NCBI RefSeq assembly: GCF_029227915.1 | Contig: NC_079876.1 | Span: 31,035,828 to 31,099,827 of the forward strand | Length of the DNA: 64,000 nt | Direction of reading: 5' to 3' | Origin: Hydractinia symbiolongicarpus | Lineage: Eukaryota > Cnidaria > Hydrozoa > Anthoathecata > Hydractiniidae | Shown: one piece after another, positions 45,843 through 57,480 of the stretch | How positions within the stretch are numbered: the stretch's first letter is position 1 | Layout of the letters: each line of letters begins with the position of its first letter | Translations under genes and position numbers: made by a program | Notes under the pieces: generated by a model | Database searches by the model: none | The model's input: the letters and a program-made list of their open reading frames with translations, nothing else | Told to the model about the DNA's origin: nothing

Positions 45843-47075
45843 ACCTTTCAGGGTTACTGTTTACGTGAAGTTAAGTTATTTATAGTCCATTTGTCACACA
45901 ATAGCATTGTTTTAGATTTTTCGAAAAATTAAAATAAATCAGACTTCACCAATCTATGTCCGATAATACTTTAAATCCTCAAACAATGTTGGGTACGTTT
46001 ACATGTATAACTTTTATATCCACCATTCAAATTCTATGAAATTTGACCGAAGCAAAGATGACTAAGTCAGCAAGGATTACAAGGAAAATAATGGCGCGAC
46101 CAGCAAAGATTGGGAAGATATTGTCAATTAAAATTTCAATCTCCTAAATAGACTATTTTCTCCAAATTAAGCTATTAAAAATCTTCCAATTTAGCTACTA
46201 GCTTATTTAGGAGAAATGTTTAATTTGCAGTTGTCCCTAACTTATATATGCATTAGCATTTGTAGGTTGTAGAGTTTAAGCTACATTTTAAAAAATAAAC
46301 TATCATCTAGATTGAATATTTTAAGCTATGGTGGAAAAAAAGTTCCAATTCAATGCTATTTTAGAATTACAGCCTGAAATTATTATTATAATTAATGTTT
46401 TTTTGGTTTTGCAAGTGTGATTGTTAGATTTGACAACCCTACCTTAAGACCTTCTAACCATTTGTCACATTCCAAAATTGGCCAGGTCAGTCGTAAAACA
46501 GAGTAGATCTATAATTATCAATGTAGTATTTGTACACTATCTGTAATCTATTGTGATCTCAAACCTGGGGAATTAGATGTTTTCAACATAAAAAGATTTT
46601 GAACTTACCTTTTTCTTTTAAACATAGGGTTTCCTACACCAGAACTTAGCCTGGTGTGACCAATAGGAAAAACCAAAGATTTTGCATAATTAAACTTTTA
46701 CTCGAAAATTGGTTTCCTGAGAGCGTTGTAGAATGCTTTTCCTCACACTTAATAAAGTGAATTAATATTTATTTTCAGAAAACAGTCTTTAAACCATAAT
46801 ATCTTCTTATGTAACTTTTTGGTCAATATTTTAGTTGCTACACAATAAAGGCCAACGAATATTTTAGAAAAAATATTTTTTGTATGAATGTGTCATTGCT
46901 ATTATATCATATTTAAATCAATACATTTTCAACTGCATGTTTGCCTGAATGGGTTTTACCACTTACAGCTGCAGTTATATGTAATTGTTACTTGCAATTA
47001 AACATAACTTTCAGGTCTATATAGATATATTACTTCTAAGATATGCTTACTGCCAAGAAACTCTAAGCCACTTTT
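45843..47075. other. Gene-free stretch before the glutathione peroxidase gene
   Basis: No gene, RNA or clear repeat recognised. A possible short first exon of the peroxidase gene begins at 47076. Confidence 0.4.
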
Positions 47076-47504
47076 ATGATGTTTCCTTGCCAAACGTTAA
47101 TGGTAAGAAGTATTGCACTGTTTATAAATGTTTAATTTCGATTGTTTTTACTAGATTTTAGCTTTTGTTGTTGTTATTCAGCTAAACATGCTTTAAATTT
47201 AACATGACCAGATACACATTCATTTATTTTACTTTTTTTTAATATGTTTGTCGTGAGTAAAAATATTTTGAAATTCTACGAACAATATTGATCACATATT
47301 CTCCATGCTGAAAAAAAAATCACTTCCCTTTCATTTAATCTTTGAATTTTTCAATTTAGTTTATAATACGCAAAATACTCAAACTTTTTTAAAAAAAATT
47401 TATGACACAATAATAGATTACACAAGCATTTACTTCAATATTTTTGTACGATATATAGTGCTAGTGTAACTTGGCCTTAAAAATAAATTTAATTTAACTT
47501 TCAG

Positions 47505-48152
47505 GGTGTAAAAGTATCCACATTACTTTTATTTTGTATTGTTGCTGGCATGGGTTATTTTATATTTGGAAAGCTAATGAATGTTTTATCCCCAACATTG
47601 AGTGCTAAAGAAGTTAACGATGTTAATTTACCTGATTTAAATCCACCTGATCCCACCAAAGCAAACTCGATATATGATTTTACAGTGGTGGATATAAATG
47701 GAAAGAAAGTTAGTCTGTCGGAATTCAAAGGCTTGGTTACTTACATTGTGAATGTGGCATCTAAGTGAGGTTTAACAGAGAAGAACTATGCTCAAATGTC
47801 TGATCTGCACAATCGATATTATGAGAAAGGTCTTCGAATTTTTGCATTTCCATGCAATCAGTTTGCTGGCCAAGAGCCTGGCACGAACCAAGAGATCAAA
47901 GAGTTTGCGCTACAAAGAGGAGCATACTTTAATTTGTTTTGTAAAATTGATGTTAACGGTGCCAATGCTCACCCGTTGTATAAATATCTCAAAAGAAAAC
48001 AAGGAGGCACTTTTGGTGATAGCATAAAATGGAACTTTTCGAAATTTTTATGTGACCGCCAAGGGATTCCAGTAAAGCGATATGGCCCTAATCAAGAACC
48101 ATTATTGGCTGAAGAAGACATAAAGGCATTGTTATCTCAAAATTTGGACTAA
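47505..48152 (+). CDS. GPx4-like selenoprotein glutathione peroxidase, membrane-anchored
   Basis: The coding exon starts at 47505 after a tttcag acceptor and reads to TAA at 48152, with one in-frame TGA at 47766-47768. That TGA falls exactly at the active site, NVASK-Sec-GLTEKNY, so it is read as selenocysteine. Counting from the exon start, Sec is residue 88, the catalytic Gln is in FPCNQF (119) and the Trp in IKWNFSKF. The sequence is closest to the GPx4 (phospholipid hydroperoxide) type and lacks the long tetramer loop. Residues 6-24 are hydrophobic ([18 protein letters not shown]) and would anchor the enzyme to a membrane facing lipid peroxides. The exon opens in phase 0, so an upstream exon is needed; 47076-47102 (ATG, nine codons, GTAAGA donor) fits but is weak. 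I could not identify a SECIS element by eye downstream. Confidence 0.85.
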
Positions 48153-48282
48153 AAGCTTTTAGATGGTGTTTAAACATTCAAAATCATTTAAATTGAATTG
48201 TTGTGCAGGCCTTTGTTGTGCTTTCTGGTTTTTGATTAAATTATTACAATCCACTTTTTTATAGACTATTCTGCAAATGTTT

Positions 48283-48719
48283 TTAAAGGTTACCTCCTGC
48301 GAAAAAGTCAAGCTGAGCAAAGAAAGATCCTTGTAGAAATCTTTTTATTTTTTAGAAAAATCTTTATCCGTTCTGATTATATTCATCTTAAAAGCTGCGC
48401 TAATTATGCCAAGTTAAGATGTCATGAGTTAGCATTGAGCATAATTACGGTAAATAAATATTGAAATTTATGTAAAATGTTAAAACGTGTCAAAGTGAAC
48501 AGCCAGAAAACTTTCCTAACTCTATATGACTTGTCAAAAATGTTGAATATAACACTCCCACAGAGCATACTTTGACATCATGCAAATTAGTGAATCTTTT
48601 TAGTCCAAACTCTAAAGAACCAATCAAGAATTTTAAAACAAATATTTAAATTTCAAGACAACCTTTTAAGGTATTTCATGTGCAGTTAACTTTGTTTTTT
48701 CGCGGGAGGTAACCTTTAA
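48283..48719. mobile_element. MITE with TTAA target duplication (copy 1)
   Basis: TIRs AGGTTACCTCC (48287) and GGAGGTAACCT (to 48715) are flanked on both sides by TTAA (48283-48286 and 48716-48719). Length 429 bp, no ORF. TTAA targets point to the piggyBac or Kolobok superfamilies. A second copy lies at 61124-61567. It sits 130 bases after the peroxidase stop codon, so it may have entered that gene's 3' UTR. Confidence 0.8.
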
Positions 48720-49344
48720 ATAAGATAATTTATGCCATATATATATATAAATAGGAAACAAAATTTTGTCTGATGTCAGCTGTCAAACTTTTTTCAGCAT
48801 GCCACATTAGATCTTCTTGTGATTTTCACACAAGTAATTGAACTCAACATATGAAAAGCTTTTCATAAATACAAACCAAAGTTTTTTTTAGTGTAATCTT
48901 GTCTGTTTTTCTTGTTTTCAATTTCATTTTGTAACTTGTTGGAGATATTAAAAAGTGAAAGTATGAGTAAATAGAAGACAAAATTAAGTTTTTTATAATG
49001 CATTTATGATGACAGATTATGTGCTTCCAATAGGAAAATAATCATGTTTGATATATATTGACTTGTGTGCAGTCATGTGAATCCGTAGCATTGTAAGAAA
49101 AAGAATTTGTTTTATTTTTTTTCAGTTGTCTTGCCATTATTCCCCCCCCCCTTGTTTGCTGATGTTCTGCACTTTCTGCATTAAAGTAGGTAACCATATT
49201 TATTATAAAGGTAATGTTGACATTTGTAAAAAATAAGTGTTGTGAGAAGCCTTTGAAAGAAACTGTTAAACTTATATTCTGTTTTCCGTTTCAGTATTTT
49301 TGAACTAAAAAGAAACGATAAAATTTGATATATAAATAATAAAG
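48720..49344. other. Non-coding stretch between GPx and GTF2F1
   Basis: No gene recognised. It contains the likely start region of GTF2F1. A weak stem-loop beginning atgacagattat near 49008 is the only SECIS-like shape seen downstream of GPx and does not match the consensus well. Confidence 0.4.
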
Positions 49345-52300
49345 ATGCAAAAAAGTGGTCCACCGATGATTGGCAAAGTGACAGCCAAACAAGAACAGTA
49401 TACAGAATACAAATTGAGAGTACCAAAGTAAGTTGTTCAAGCAGATAACCATAAAGTATGTATGTAGGGGTTGGGAGGGTCAAATAAGTATATTTGGTAT
49501 GCATAATGCGAATCAGAATGAGAGAGTAATGCCAATTCTGATAAACTATTCGAGTTGTTCTGGTCTCACAAAATGAATCCATACTAAATGCAAAATATCG
49601 CCCCACAAGATGAAATTAAAAAAATACATTCATTCACCTTTAAGGGTAGGAAGTAGCTGAATAAATCAGGTTAAGGGATAAGGGATAAATACTCTAGGAC
49701 TCTCCATCTAAGCCATGGCCCCTCCTGGAAATAATAGACAGGGTATATCCCTCGATATTTGTGAGGCTAGCCATGTAAAATATGCACATCTATCTACCTA
49801 TCTCTATATCTTTTTGTGGCATGTACCAAATTTGCTATTTCAAGCTTTTGTTTTACTCTTTGTTGTAGAAATTTAGTCAAACGATACAATGTGATGAAAC
49901 TGAACTCACCAAGACCAATAAAATTGGGTGACATTAAAGAGGTTTGTTGGTGTTGTATTTCACTGTTTTTATTGCTAACATAGTTATCCAAATTTGCAAC
50001 AATTTTTAAATGTCAACATTCAACAATCCAGTGCGCTTTGGTGGTGGGTGTTGTACATAAAAACGTCAAAATAACCTCAAAATTGCAATAAAAACATTTT
50101 GTGTAAACACGTCTTTGCTAATTTTTGGTCTCGTATTAAAGATGTAACAGCTAAAATTTAAATATTTTCATTTTCGAAATTTTTTTCTGCTTTCTGAAAG
50201 TAGATTCCACAAAATGTAATAATTTGAATAATTTCATATGTCTATTGAATAATTTCATATGTCTATTATTTTTACCAAGGTAATTGAAATAACTGCGCAA
50301 GTTCCCAGCCTCGCGAAAATTTCTCCCCAAGTATTACCTAGCTATACAGCGTTTTTACTTGATACAAGAGGTGTTTATGAGCTAGTCTTATTTAAAAAAG
50401 TAGTGTATCAACATAGAGTAATTTTCTCTATGTCGATAGATTGTCAATTGTCTAAAGTTTAAATGCTTTCTATTTCTTTTCTCATCCGTTTTTGTAATTT
50501 CTTGTATTTCAGGCCAACATGGTTCGTAAAACTAAAAAGCAAGTTTACGTGGAAGAAGAGGCAGCATCCATGCCAACATACGGTGCTGGCAGTGTATACA
50601 ATTACGAGAGAAAAGAAGAAGCTCGAAAAAAACGCAGAGGCTACATTTCGAAAGAAATCAATCTAGATGATCTTCCTTATGCGCTTCGATTAGGTGGAAA
50701 GGGAGGTAAAAGGTACAACAGAATAAGAAATTCTTGGCCAGCCCATTTATAAGAGACGGAAACGATACATCAGGCTTGTTTATTCTGGAAATTTTTCCAG
50801 TTTATTCCTTTATTCGATATAATGATATAAAGCTATCCTAAACTAAAGATCAGATATAAGGAAATGTATAATGCTAGTTAACTAGCTGTATTTGTTCAAA
50901 GATTAGTAACAGAGTTTGAAACAACAATTGCATGTATGCGCCTACAATATTAGCCGGGGTTATTCACCACATATTCTTTTTCTCTTTTATTAAGATACAC
51001 TGGACGAAAAGAACCGATCCTGGAACACTCTGCTTACTACATTCTAACACAATGTCCTGATGGTGTGTTTGAGGCAGTACCTGTACAAGCGTGGTACAAT
51101 TTCTTACCTGATATCGACTATTCTACGCTTACTTCAGACGAAGTTGAGCAAGAATTTTCTAAACGTGATCGTACGTTAAGTTATTTTACAACAAAATATC
51201 AGATAGGTGGGGAAGAGCAAGAAGAGCTTAGTAAAGTGAGAAGAAAAGATGACGACCACAATTTGGTACTGAGCTCCTTATTTACATTTTTTGTTTTAAT
51301 TTTAATTGCCGAAATGCCAAAAATCACTGAAAAAAGGCGACTGTTCAAGATGCTGTTAAAATCCGAAAAAATCAGAAAATCGGGGTACTTACGTAGAAAA
51401 ACTTTATAAAATGATTCTTCTTGATGAAACAATATCATGTATGCCTAGGTAGGTACTTAATAGACAAAATAAAATCTTAGTAAGTGTCATAGTAACGTAC
51501 CACGGAGATTTACTAAAATATAGCAGCGCGGAAGAATACGCCCAGCCCCGCTAGACCGAATCGGGTTATGGCTGAATTATGTGAACACTTGCGCAGTTTT
51601 TGACAATGTATTATTTTCAGATTATTCACGATGATGAGATCGATGAAGAAGATCAAGAAGCAGAAAATGAAGAGGAGAACGAAGAGGAAACCGAAAAAAA
51701 GAAAAGTAAGTCTAGATTTATTGCGTGATAAATGTTACATGCGTTGTATTGAGGCATGCGTGGTATATGATGCATGGTTTTAAGGCATGTGTCGTAAATA
51801 ATGCATTCGTGGTAATTGCTGCATTCGTGGTATTTGGTGCACTCGTGGTAATTGGTGCACTCGTGGTAATTGATGTATTCGTGGGCGTGATGTTTGCGTG
51901 ACAATAATACACTCATGATTTTGATGCGTATATGTTTTAATCTTTATCATTGTTGTTTTTGCAGAGAAAGTATCCAAAAAAGAGAAGAACATATTTCGTG
52001 GTAAAAATAAAAAAGAAGGAAATGATTCGGATGAAGAAGAAGAACTTGAAAACTTCGAATCAAAAGAAGTTGATTATATGTCGGAATCTTCATCAGGTTT
52101 TTTCTCCTTTTTTTTACTTTTTTTGAATTATTCCTTGAAACATAAAAGTTATCAGCTCAACGTCAAGATATATTTTTGACTGAATTGACGCTATGGCTAG
52201 AGAAAAACGAAAGTGTAGAAATGTTAAAAGATTCGAAGGCAGAGAAGATTTCTTTGCAATGCCGCGATGGAGAGATAAAAAATTAAGCAGTTAATAAAAT

Positions 52301-53907
52301 AAGGGGACTAAGTACGAAGTTTGTTTTATTAAGTTTTAATTTTTTGTTGTTTAAAGAGGACGAGCTGATTGAGATGGACGATGAACCCGATCCAGAAAAA
52401 GAAAAATCGGGAAAAGCTAAAGACGACTTGAACATATTTTCCGATTCTGAAAATGACGATGAGGAGGAGAGTGATTTAAATGAGGCTGGCAAACAGTTGA
52501 AATCTATGTTGAAGAAGGAATCTGGCATTGGAGGAAGTTCTGATGAAGAAGAAGAGGAGGAAGAAGAAGATGAAGATATTGACAACGAATTTTCAAAGTC
52601 AGCTGTTTTTATGCAAGGTAAAAATTGTGCAAGTATTACCAGTTTGTTTAAACGGGTTACTTATCTCATAACTTTTGGAATTATCGGAATTATCTTTGTT
52701 GCTGTCATACAAATAGGTAAGGACGGTAAAAAGAAGAAAGGAAAATCAGGCAGCAATTCTGGTTCTAAACCCGGAAGTAGATCATCAACTCCAGTGCAAA
52801 ATGATCAATCTGCTGATACGTTGTCACAGGCTGCTAAGTCTTTAAAAGAAGGTAGATTCCTGACGTCAATTTGACGTCTTTCGATTTGTCCGTCGCTTTT
52901 CACTTCAACTGTCGTGTATTTTTTTTCTGCGAAAAAGGTTATTTACAATTTTTTTTTCAGACTAAACAAAAGTTTTTAATTTCACTAAAACACATATTCT
53001 ACCATTATTAATTTTTTGAAGGTAAAGCAGGCTCAAAGCGAAGTATGGATCGTTCATCGCCCAGTCCACAATCCAAGAAACAAAAACTTGGATCCATTGT
53101 TACCGGTAGCCGAAATAGTCCTAGTGGATCTCGTTCTGTAACACCTTCTGATGGAGGAAGTAAGATATTGCCTTCTCTTGCAAGGTTTTCTGCATCGAAA
53201 ACATATTTAAGTTTAATTGAACAACAAATTGTTTCTGTTTTAAATAATTCTTCTTGATTGATTTCATTTTTTTTTTCGTAACTGGTTCAAACTGTTACAA
53301 GAACTTGAATCTCGGATTTCGTTGTCTGCGCAATTTTTACTTAACAACCAAATACCGTAATGCTTTGAGAAAACGCCCGGGGCGTTTAATTAATTTTTTG
53401 ACATTTTTGGGGAGCGTGTATTCAAAGGGGGCGTCTGTTAGAGGAGGCGTTTATTTAAAAAAAGACTGAAAAGACGAGGCGTTTAATAGAAGGGGGGCGT
53501 TTATTCGAAGCATCACGGTATTTAACCCTCCTTGTATTTTTGTAGGTAAGACTGGCTCCAAGCGAGGTATGGATCGTTCACTACCCAGTCCACAAGGCAA
53601 GAAACAAAAACTTGGATCCATTGTTACCGGTAGCAGAAACAGTCCATTATTAACGGATTCAAGAAGTGGATCTCGATCTGGAACACCCTCTGATGGAGGG
53701 AATACGATAACTGAGGAGGCTATACGAAGGTATCTTACACATAAGCCCATGACCACTACAGACTTAATGAGAAAGTTTAAATTAAAAAAGACAGGATTAA
53801 GTAAGGAACAAACTGTGAATGCTATTGGATCAATCTTAAAGAAAATACAACCACACCAAGAGAAGATTGATGGAAAGTTATATTTGTCAATCAAAACAAA
53901 AAGATAA
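49345..53907 (+). CDS. GTF2F1: General transcription factor IIF subunit 1 (TFIIF alpha, RAP74)
   Basis: Ten coding exons with matching phases: 49345-49427, 49869-49941, 50513-50712, 50995-51265, 51621-51705, 51965-52096, 52357-52617, 52717-52851, 53022-53159, 53546-53907, giving about 579 residues (human 517). The first four exons encode the TFIIF dimerisation fold (TEYKLRVPK; GAGSVYNYERKEEARKKRRG; YYILTQCPDGVFEAVPVQAWYNF). The middle is the acidic/basic low-complexity linker with the conserved EVDYMSE. The last exon holds the C-terminal winged helix (ITEEAIRRYLTHKPMTTTDL, then KKTGLSKEQTVN). The protein pairs with RAP30, recruits RNA polymerase II to promoters, aids elongation, and through the winged helix binds FCP1 phosphatase. 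Exon 9 is a near copy of the start of exon 10. A SINE fragment lies in intron 1 and a MITE in the last intron. Confidence 0.93.
49686..49810 (+). mobile_element. 5'-truncated SINE copy in GTF2F1 intron 1
   Basis: About 120 bases are nearly identical to the 3' end of the SINE at 42322-42674 (aaatactctaggactctcca, then ggctagccatgtaaaatatg), followed by a TCTA-rich tail. The 5' head is missing, as expected of incomplete target-primed insertion. Confidence 0.8.
51750..51905. repeat. 18-bp minisatellite in a GTF2F1 intron
   Basis: Several copies of an 18-base unit of the type gcactcgtggtaattggt occupy the intron between exons 5 and 6. Short open frames on the minus strand here are repeat artefacts. 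Confidence 0.7.
53022..53159 (+). other. Duplicated cassette exon of GTF2F1 (exon 9)
   Basis: 138 bases (46 codons) with phase 1 at both ends, so it can be included or skipped without changing frame. It encodes GSKRSMDRSSPSPQSKKQKL, then GSIVTGSRNSP and SGSRSVTPSDGG. Exon 10 (53546 on) opens with an almost identical block, GSKRGMDRSLPSPQGKKQKL, and adds the winged-helix coding region. The two blocks arose by tandem exon duplication. Confidence 0.85.
53350..53523. mobile_element. Small MITE in the last GTF2F1 intron
   Basis: The ends aaataccgtaatgcttt (53350) and, inverted, aaataccgtgatgcttc (to 53523) are TIRs of about 30 bases that run into aaacgccc. Length 174 bp. Interior words such as ggggcgtttaat recur in both orientations. 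Confidence 0.65.
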
Positions 53908-54859
53908 AGATTTTCAAGGTTTTTGGTGGAAAAAGACACGCATATCTTAAATACACATAAAATTGTGTCTTGCATGCTGTATTTCCTTTTCATTGAGTTG
54001 GAAATTATGTCAGAAAAAATTCTATTTCACGCATGCGCGTTTTTTAACCTGCTTACTACTGACCGTGGTTCATAAGAACAATGCTGTGTTCACGATTCGA
54101 AAAGTGAGCGCGAAACGTTAATCCCACACCTTACGTTACGTTTCGTTACGCTATGTTGTGTTACATAACGTTTCGTTAAATATTCCATAGCATAAAACAT
54201 CGATTTTTTAGATAATAGAAGTGTTTTAGACTCACACGACTCACAGGAATCATTGTGAGTGGTTGTGAGTAAAATTGTAAATTGTGGATAAAATCTTAAC
54301 GAAGAATGTTTTAGCGTGCAATGTTTTTTTTTGGTGAATCGCCTATTATAATTGGTTTGTTATAATGTCTTTATGGCATCTTAAGCGTAATTGGTTCTTT
54401 GATGAGATCTGAGCAGGTGCATAAGAAGGAAAAAAATTGTCTTAGTGAATTATTTTTAGCAGGAAATAAATTGTTGCGAATGTGGCGAGGTTTTGTCAAT
54501 TTGGCGAAAATTAGTTCCCGCGGAAATTATTGAGTCAATAACTTATCTTTAAATTCGCGAAATTAATTCTTAAAGTTTGGATTTTTTTATAAAAATCGAT
54601 TTCTACTAAGTTTCTCTACTTATCTCTCCTGTCACTTTAACTTCAGCAGTCTTCATTTTATGTTTCCTACGTAAAAGCCCTTGAAAAGGGGTTTAACTTG
54701 ACAGAGAGAAATGAGAAACATTTAGCATGTCCATATTTTAGCAAAAAAAATAAAAAATATATAAATTTTTTAGAAGCATGGAAACTAGCTTGTGATAAAT
54801 GTATTTTAAAGTTCATGTTTTCATTTTTAATACAAGTTAATATGATACAAATAAAACAG
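53908..54859. other. GTF2F1 - JMJD7 intergenic region
   Basis: About 950 bases without a gene. It contains a run of cgttacgtttcgttacg-type words at 54125-54185 and a fragment of a dispersed repeat with gttcccgcggaaatt near 54515. The JMJD7 promoter should lie here. Confidence 0.45.
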
Positions 54860-57480
54860 ATGAGCGAGCTAAAAATCATGGATACCTTGATTAGTTTGTC
54901 ACGAGAAGCCAAAGAACTTTATCTGCCTACAGAAATACCTCGATTACCCACTGTACCATCGCCGATTACATTTCTGAGAAATTATGTCACACCAAATCTA
55001 CCCGTGGTTGTCGAAAACAGTGTTGCCCACTGGCCAGCGCTGACGAAGTGGACAGATGAATATTTGAAACAAACACTGGGTCAGTAGTTTAGGTATTTTT
55101 TATTACTAAAGTTTATTTTTTGGTTACTTTATTTGCTGCTTGTTTACTCTGTTTGTTTAATTTGTTTTTTTTACATTGTTGTTTGTTTATTTACTTTGTT
55201 GTTTATCTGTTTACTATGTTTGTTGTCTTTTCACCTTGTTTATTATTTATTTACTTTAATTTTTTTGGTGTTTGTATACTTTGTTGTTTCTTTTTTTACT
55301 TTGTTTGTTCATTGGTTACTCTGTTGTTTGTGTACTTTGATTGTTATTTGTTTTATTTTATTTGTTGTTTGTTTACTATGTTTGTTGATTGTTTACCTTG
55401 CTTGTTATTTCTTTACTTTGTTCATCGTCATTTCTTTACTTTTTTGTTGTTTGTTTATGTTATGTGTTATTTGTTAAATTTTTTTGTTTGTTTACTTTGT
55501 TTGTTGTTTGTTGACTTTATTTTGTTTTTTTGTTTGTTTACTTTGTTTCTTATTTGTTTCCTTTCTTGTTTGTTTGTTTGTTTACTTTGTTTGTTGTTTG
55601 TTTATTTTGTTCGTTATATGTTTGCTTTTTTTGTTTGTTTAATTTGTTTGTTATTTGTTTCCGTTATCGTTTGTTTATTTTCTTTGTGTGTTTACTTTAT
55701 TTGTTTACCTTGTTTGTTGTTTCTTTTCTTTTACTTTATTTTCTTATTTGTTTGTTTCTTTATTTCCTGTGTTGGCATGTCCAATAAAAGAAAAATCTTT
55801 TTCGAGTTTTTCTATGCTGCGCCAGTGTTATATTTGTCCCCTAAAGTGGATGAGTGAAGTATTCCCTGCATTTATAATAATGTTTTCTATAATTAGGTAA
55901 AAAAGAAGTGACTGTGGCTTTAACACCTACTGGGTATGCTGATGCTATAGTTGGAGAATGTTTTGTTCTTCCTGATGAAAGAAAAATGCCTTTCGATGAA
56001 TTTTTATGTCTAATGAAACAGAAAGGAGATAAAGAAGTTATGTATCTACAGAAACAGAATAACAGTTTTCTTGAAGAATTTGCAGAACTTATTCCTGACG
56101 CAGGCGAGTATTGTTCGACATATAGCACCCTATCGTACTATCTGCAAAAATATTAGGCCAACGCATGATAACGACTTTATTTGTTGGCCATCAACCTGGA
56201 GCTGATCAGAAAATAGTTTTGAATTTTCAGAAAATCCCAGCGTACCTTCTCGGACTTAATTCGCTGGTGGTATAATAACACTGGGCCTTTTTACGCCGGT
56301 CTTAACTCTGCCATCTTTAGTTAAAAAAAACAAGTGGTTCAAGTTCGGTTTTGACTATATCCTCTATATGTCATGAATATCAACGTCGTTCCTAAGACAT
56401 TTTGCCTTTGTTAAAGATTTAGGTTGATAAGGCGATGTGCTCTAGGGTCAAGAGACCGTAGGGGCGAGTAATTGATTAGCTAGTATTTTTTCTTCCTTTT
56501 CACGCAGTTTTTAGTTTTGTTACTTGTTTGGTCAACAAGGTACAAAAGAAGAGAGTTTTGTTAAATTGGAAACGCCTACGTTTGTTGGCTTTTAAACTAT
56601 AATATTTCAAACAATGAGTTAATACACTATTAACATAGTCACATTCTTGTATTTCATAGCACTTGACATACCTTGGGCTACTGAGGCATTTGGTAAACTT
56701 CCAGACGCGATCAATTTTTGGATGGGTGATGAACGCTCAATAACGTCCATGCATAAAGACCCTTACGAAAACATTTACGCTGTCGTTCGAGGCTCGAAAA
56801 CGTTTATACTTCATCCACCCACTGATCTTCCCTGTATTCCGTATGAACTATACAAAGTTGCTAGATACAAACAGGACCGGAATGGTGGTTATTTTATCAA
56901 TGAGCAGAGAAATACGGACTGTTGCGATAAATGTGTTAAATTAAAATGTAAATTTAAAACTGCATCCAGTGAAGCTGCAGTTGTTAAAGGTAAGGAAAGT
57001 ACACCTGGCGAAAATGCATGCAGTGAGCAGAGAGAAAATGCATTCTGTAAGGCGGGAGACGAAACGGCCAGTAAATGTAAAAAGAATGCATCTACTGAAC
57101 AGAGAGAAAATGCATGCAGCAAAAGTGAACACAATCCTTGTGACGAAAACAAAAATCGAATTAGAGAGTCTGAAAGTGGTATAAATCCACTTAATTTAAC
57201 CGGAACCGAAAACATATGTCATTGTCACTCAACGACTTCAATTCCATGGATAAGTATCAATCCATTGTCACCAGATTTGAAACGATTTCCATTGTACCAA
57301 CATTCTAATTCATTGAAAGTGACGTTGCGGCCTGGAGACGTGTTGTACCTTCCCTCGCTGTGGTTTCATCACGTTCAACAGAGTGAAGGAACGATTGCTG
57401 TCAATTTTTGGTACGACATGGAATATGATATAAAGTATAATTACTTTAAACTCATAGAAAATATTAAAAATAATTTTTAA
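54860..57480 (+). CDS. JMJD7: JmjC-domain (3S)-lysyl hydroxylase JMJD7
   Basis: Three exons, 54860-55079, 55897-56103 and 56660-57480, give about 415 residues (human about 316). The ATG at 54860 (MSELKIMDTLISL) fits the family N-terminus; the frame is open further upstream but that part looks non-coding. Conserved blocks are PITFLRNYVTPNLPVVVEN, TPTGYADA, VMYLQKQNN, INFWMGDERSITSMHKDPYE and LPSLWFHHVQQSEGTIAVNF. Iron ligands are His174 and Asp176 (HKD) plus a His of WFHH near 379. JMJD7 uses 2-oxoglutarate and O2; the known substrates of the human enzyme are the GTPases DRG1 and DRG2. Two oddities: about 110 extra residues (225-335) rich in Cys with repeated EQRENA units interrupt the JmjC fold, and intron 2 uses a GC donor (CAG|GCGAGT at 56104). 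Confidence 0.93.
55095..55790. repeat. T-rich tandem repeat in JMJD7 intron 1
   Basis: About 700 bases of irregular repeats of tttgtttactttgtttgttg and variants. Because stops are rare in this composition on the plus strand, long ORFs rich in Phe, Leu, Cys and Val appear in all three frames; they are not genes. Confidence 0.85.
56104..56659 (+). other. GC-AG intron 2 of JMJD7
   Basis: The donor reads CAG|GCGAGT and the acceptor ttcatag. Joining 56103 to 56660 restores the frame across the conserved PDA..PWA.EA segment, so the GC donor is well supported. Confidence 0.7.

Noticed and set aside
48153-48282. SECIS element directly after the GPx stop
   Set aside because: No stem with the required TGA/GA quartet and apical A pair could be drawn by eye; a SECIS search is needed before calling one.
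51653-51992. Minus-strand ORFs of 64-87 residues in a GTF2F1 intron
   Set aside because: They follow the 18-bp minisatellite and cross exon sequence in antisense; no independent support.
52283-52585. Serine-rich minus-strand ORF
   Set aside because: Complement of the acidic low-complexity linker of GTF2F1.
55120-55900. Long Phe/Cys/Leu-rich ORFs, up to 245 residues, looking like a membrane protein
   Set aside because: All three plus frames are open over a T-rich tandem repeat inside JMJD7 intron 1; composition explains them.
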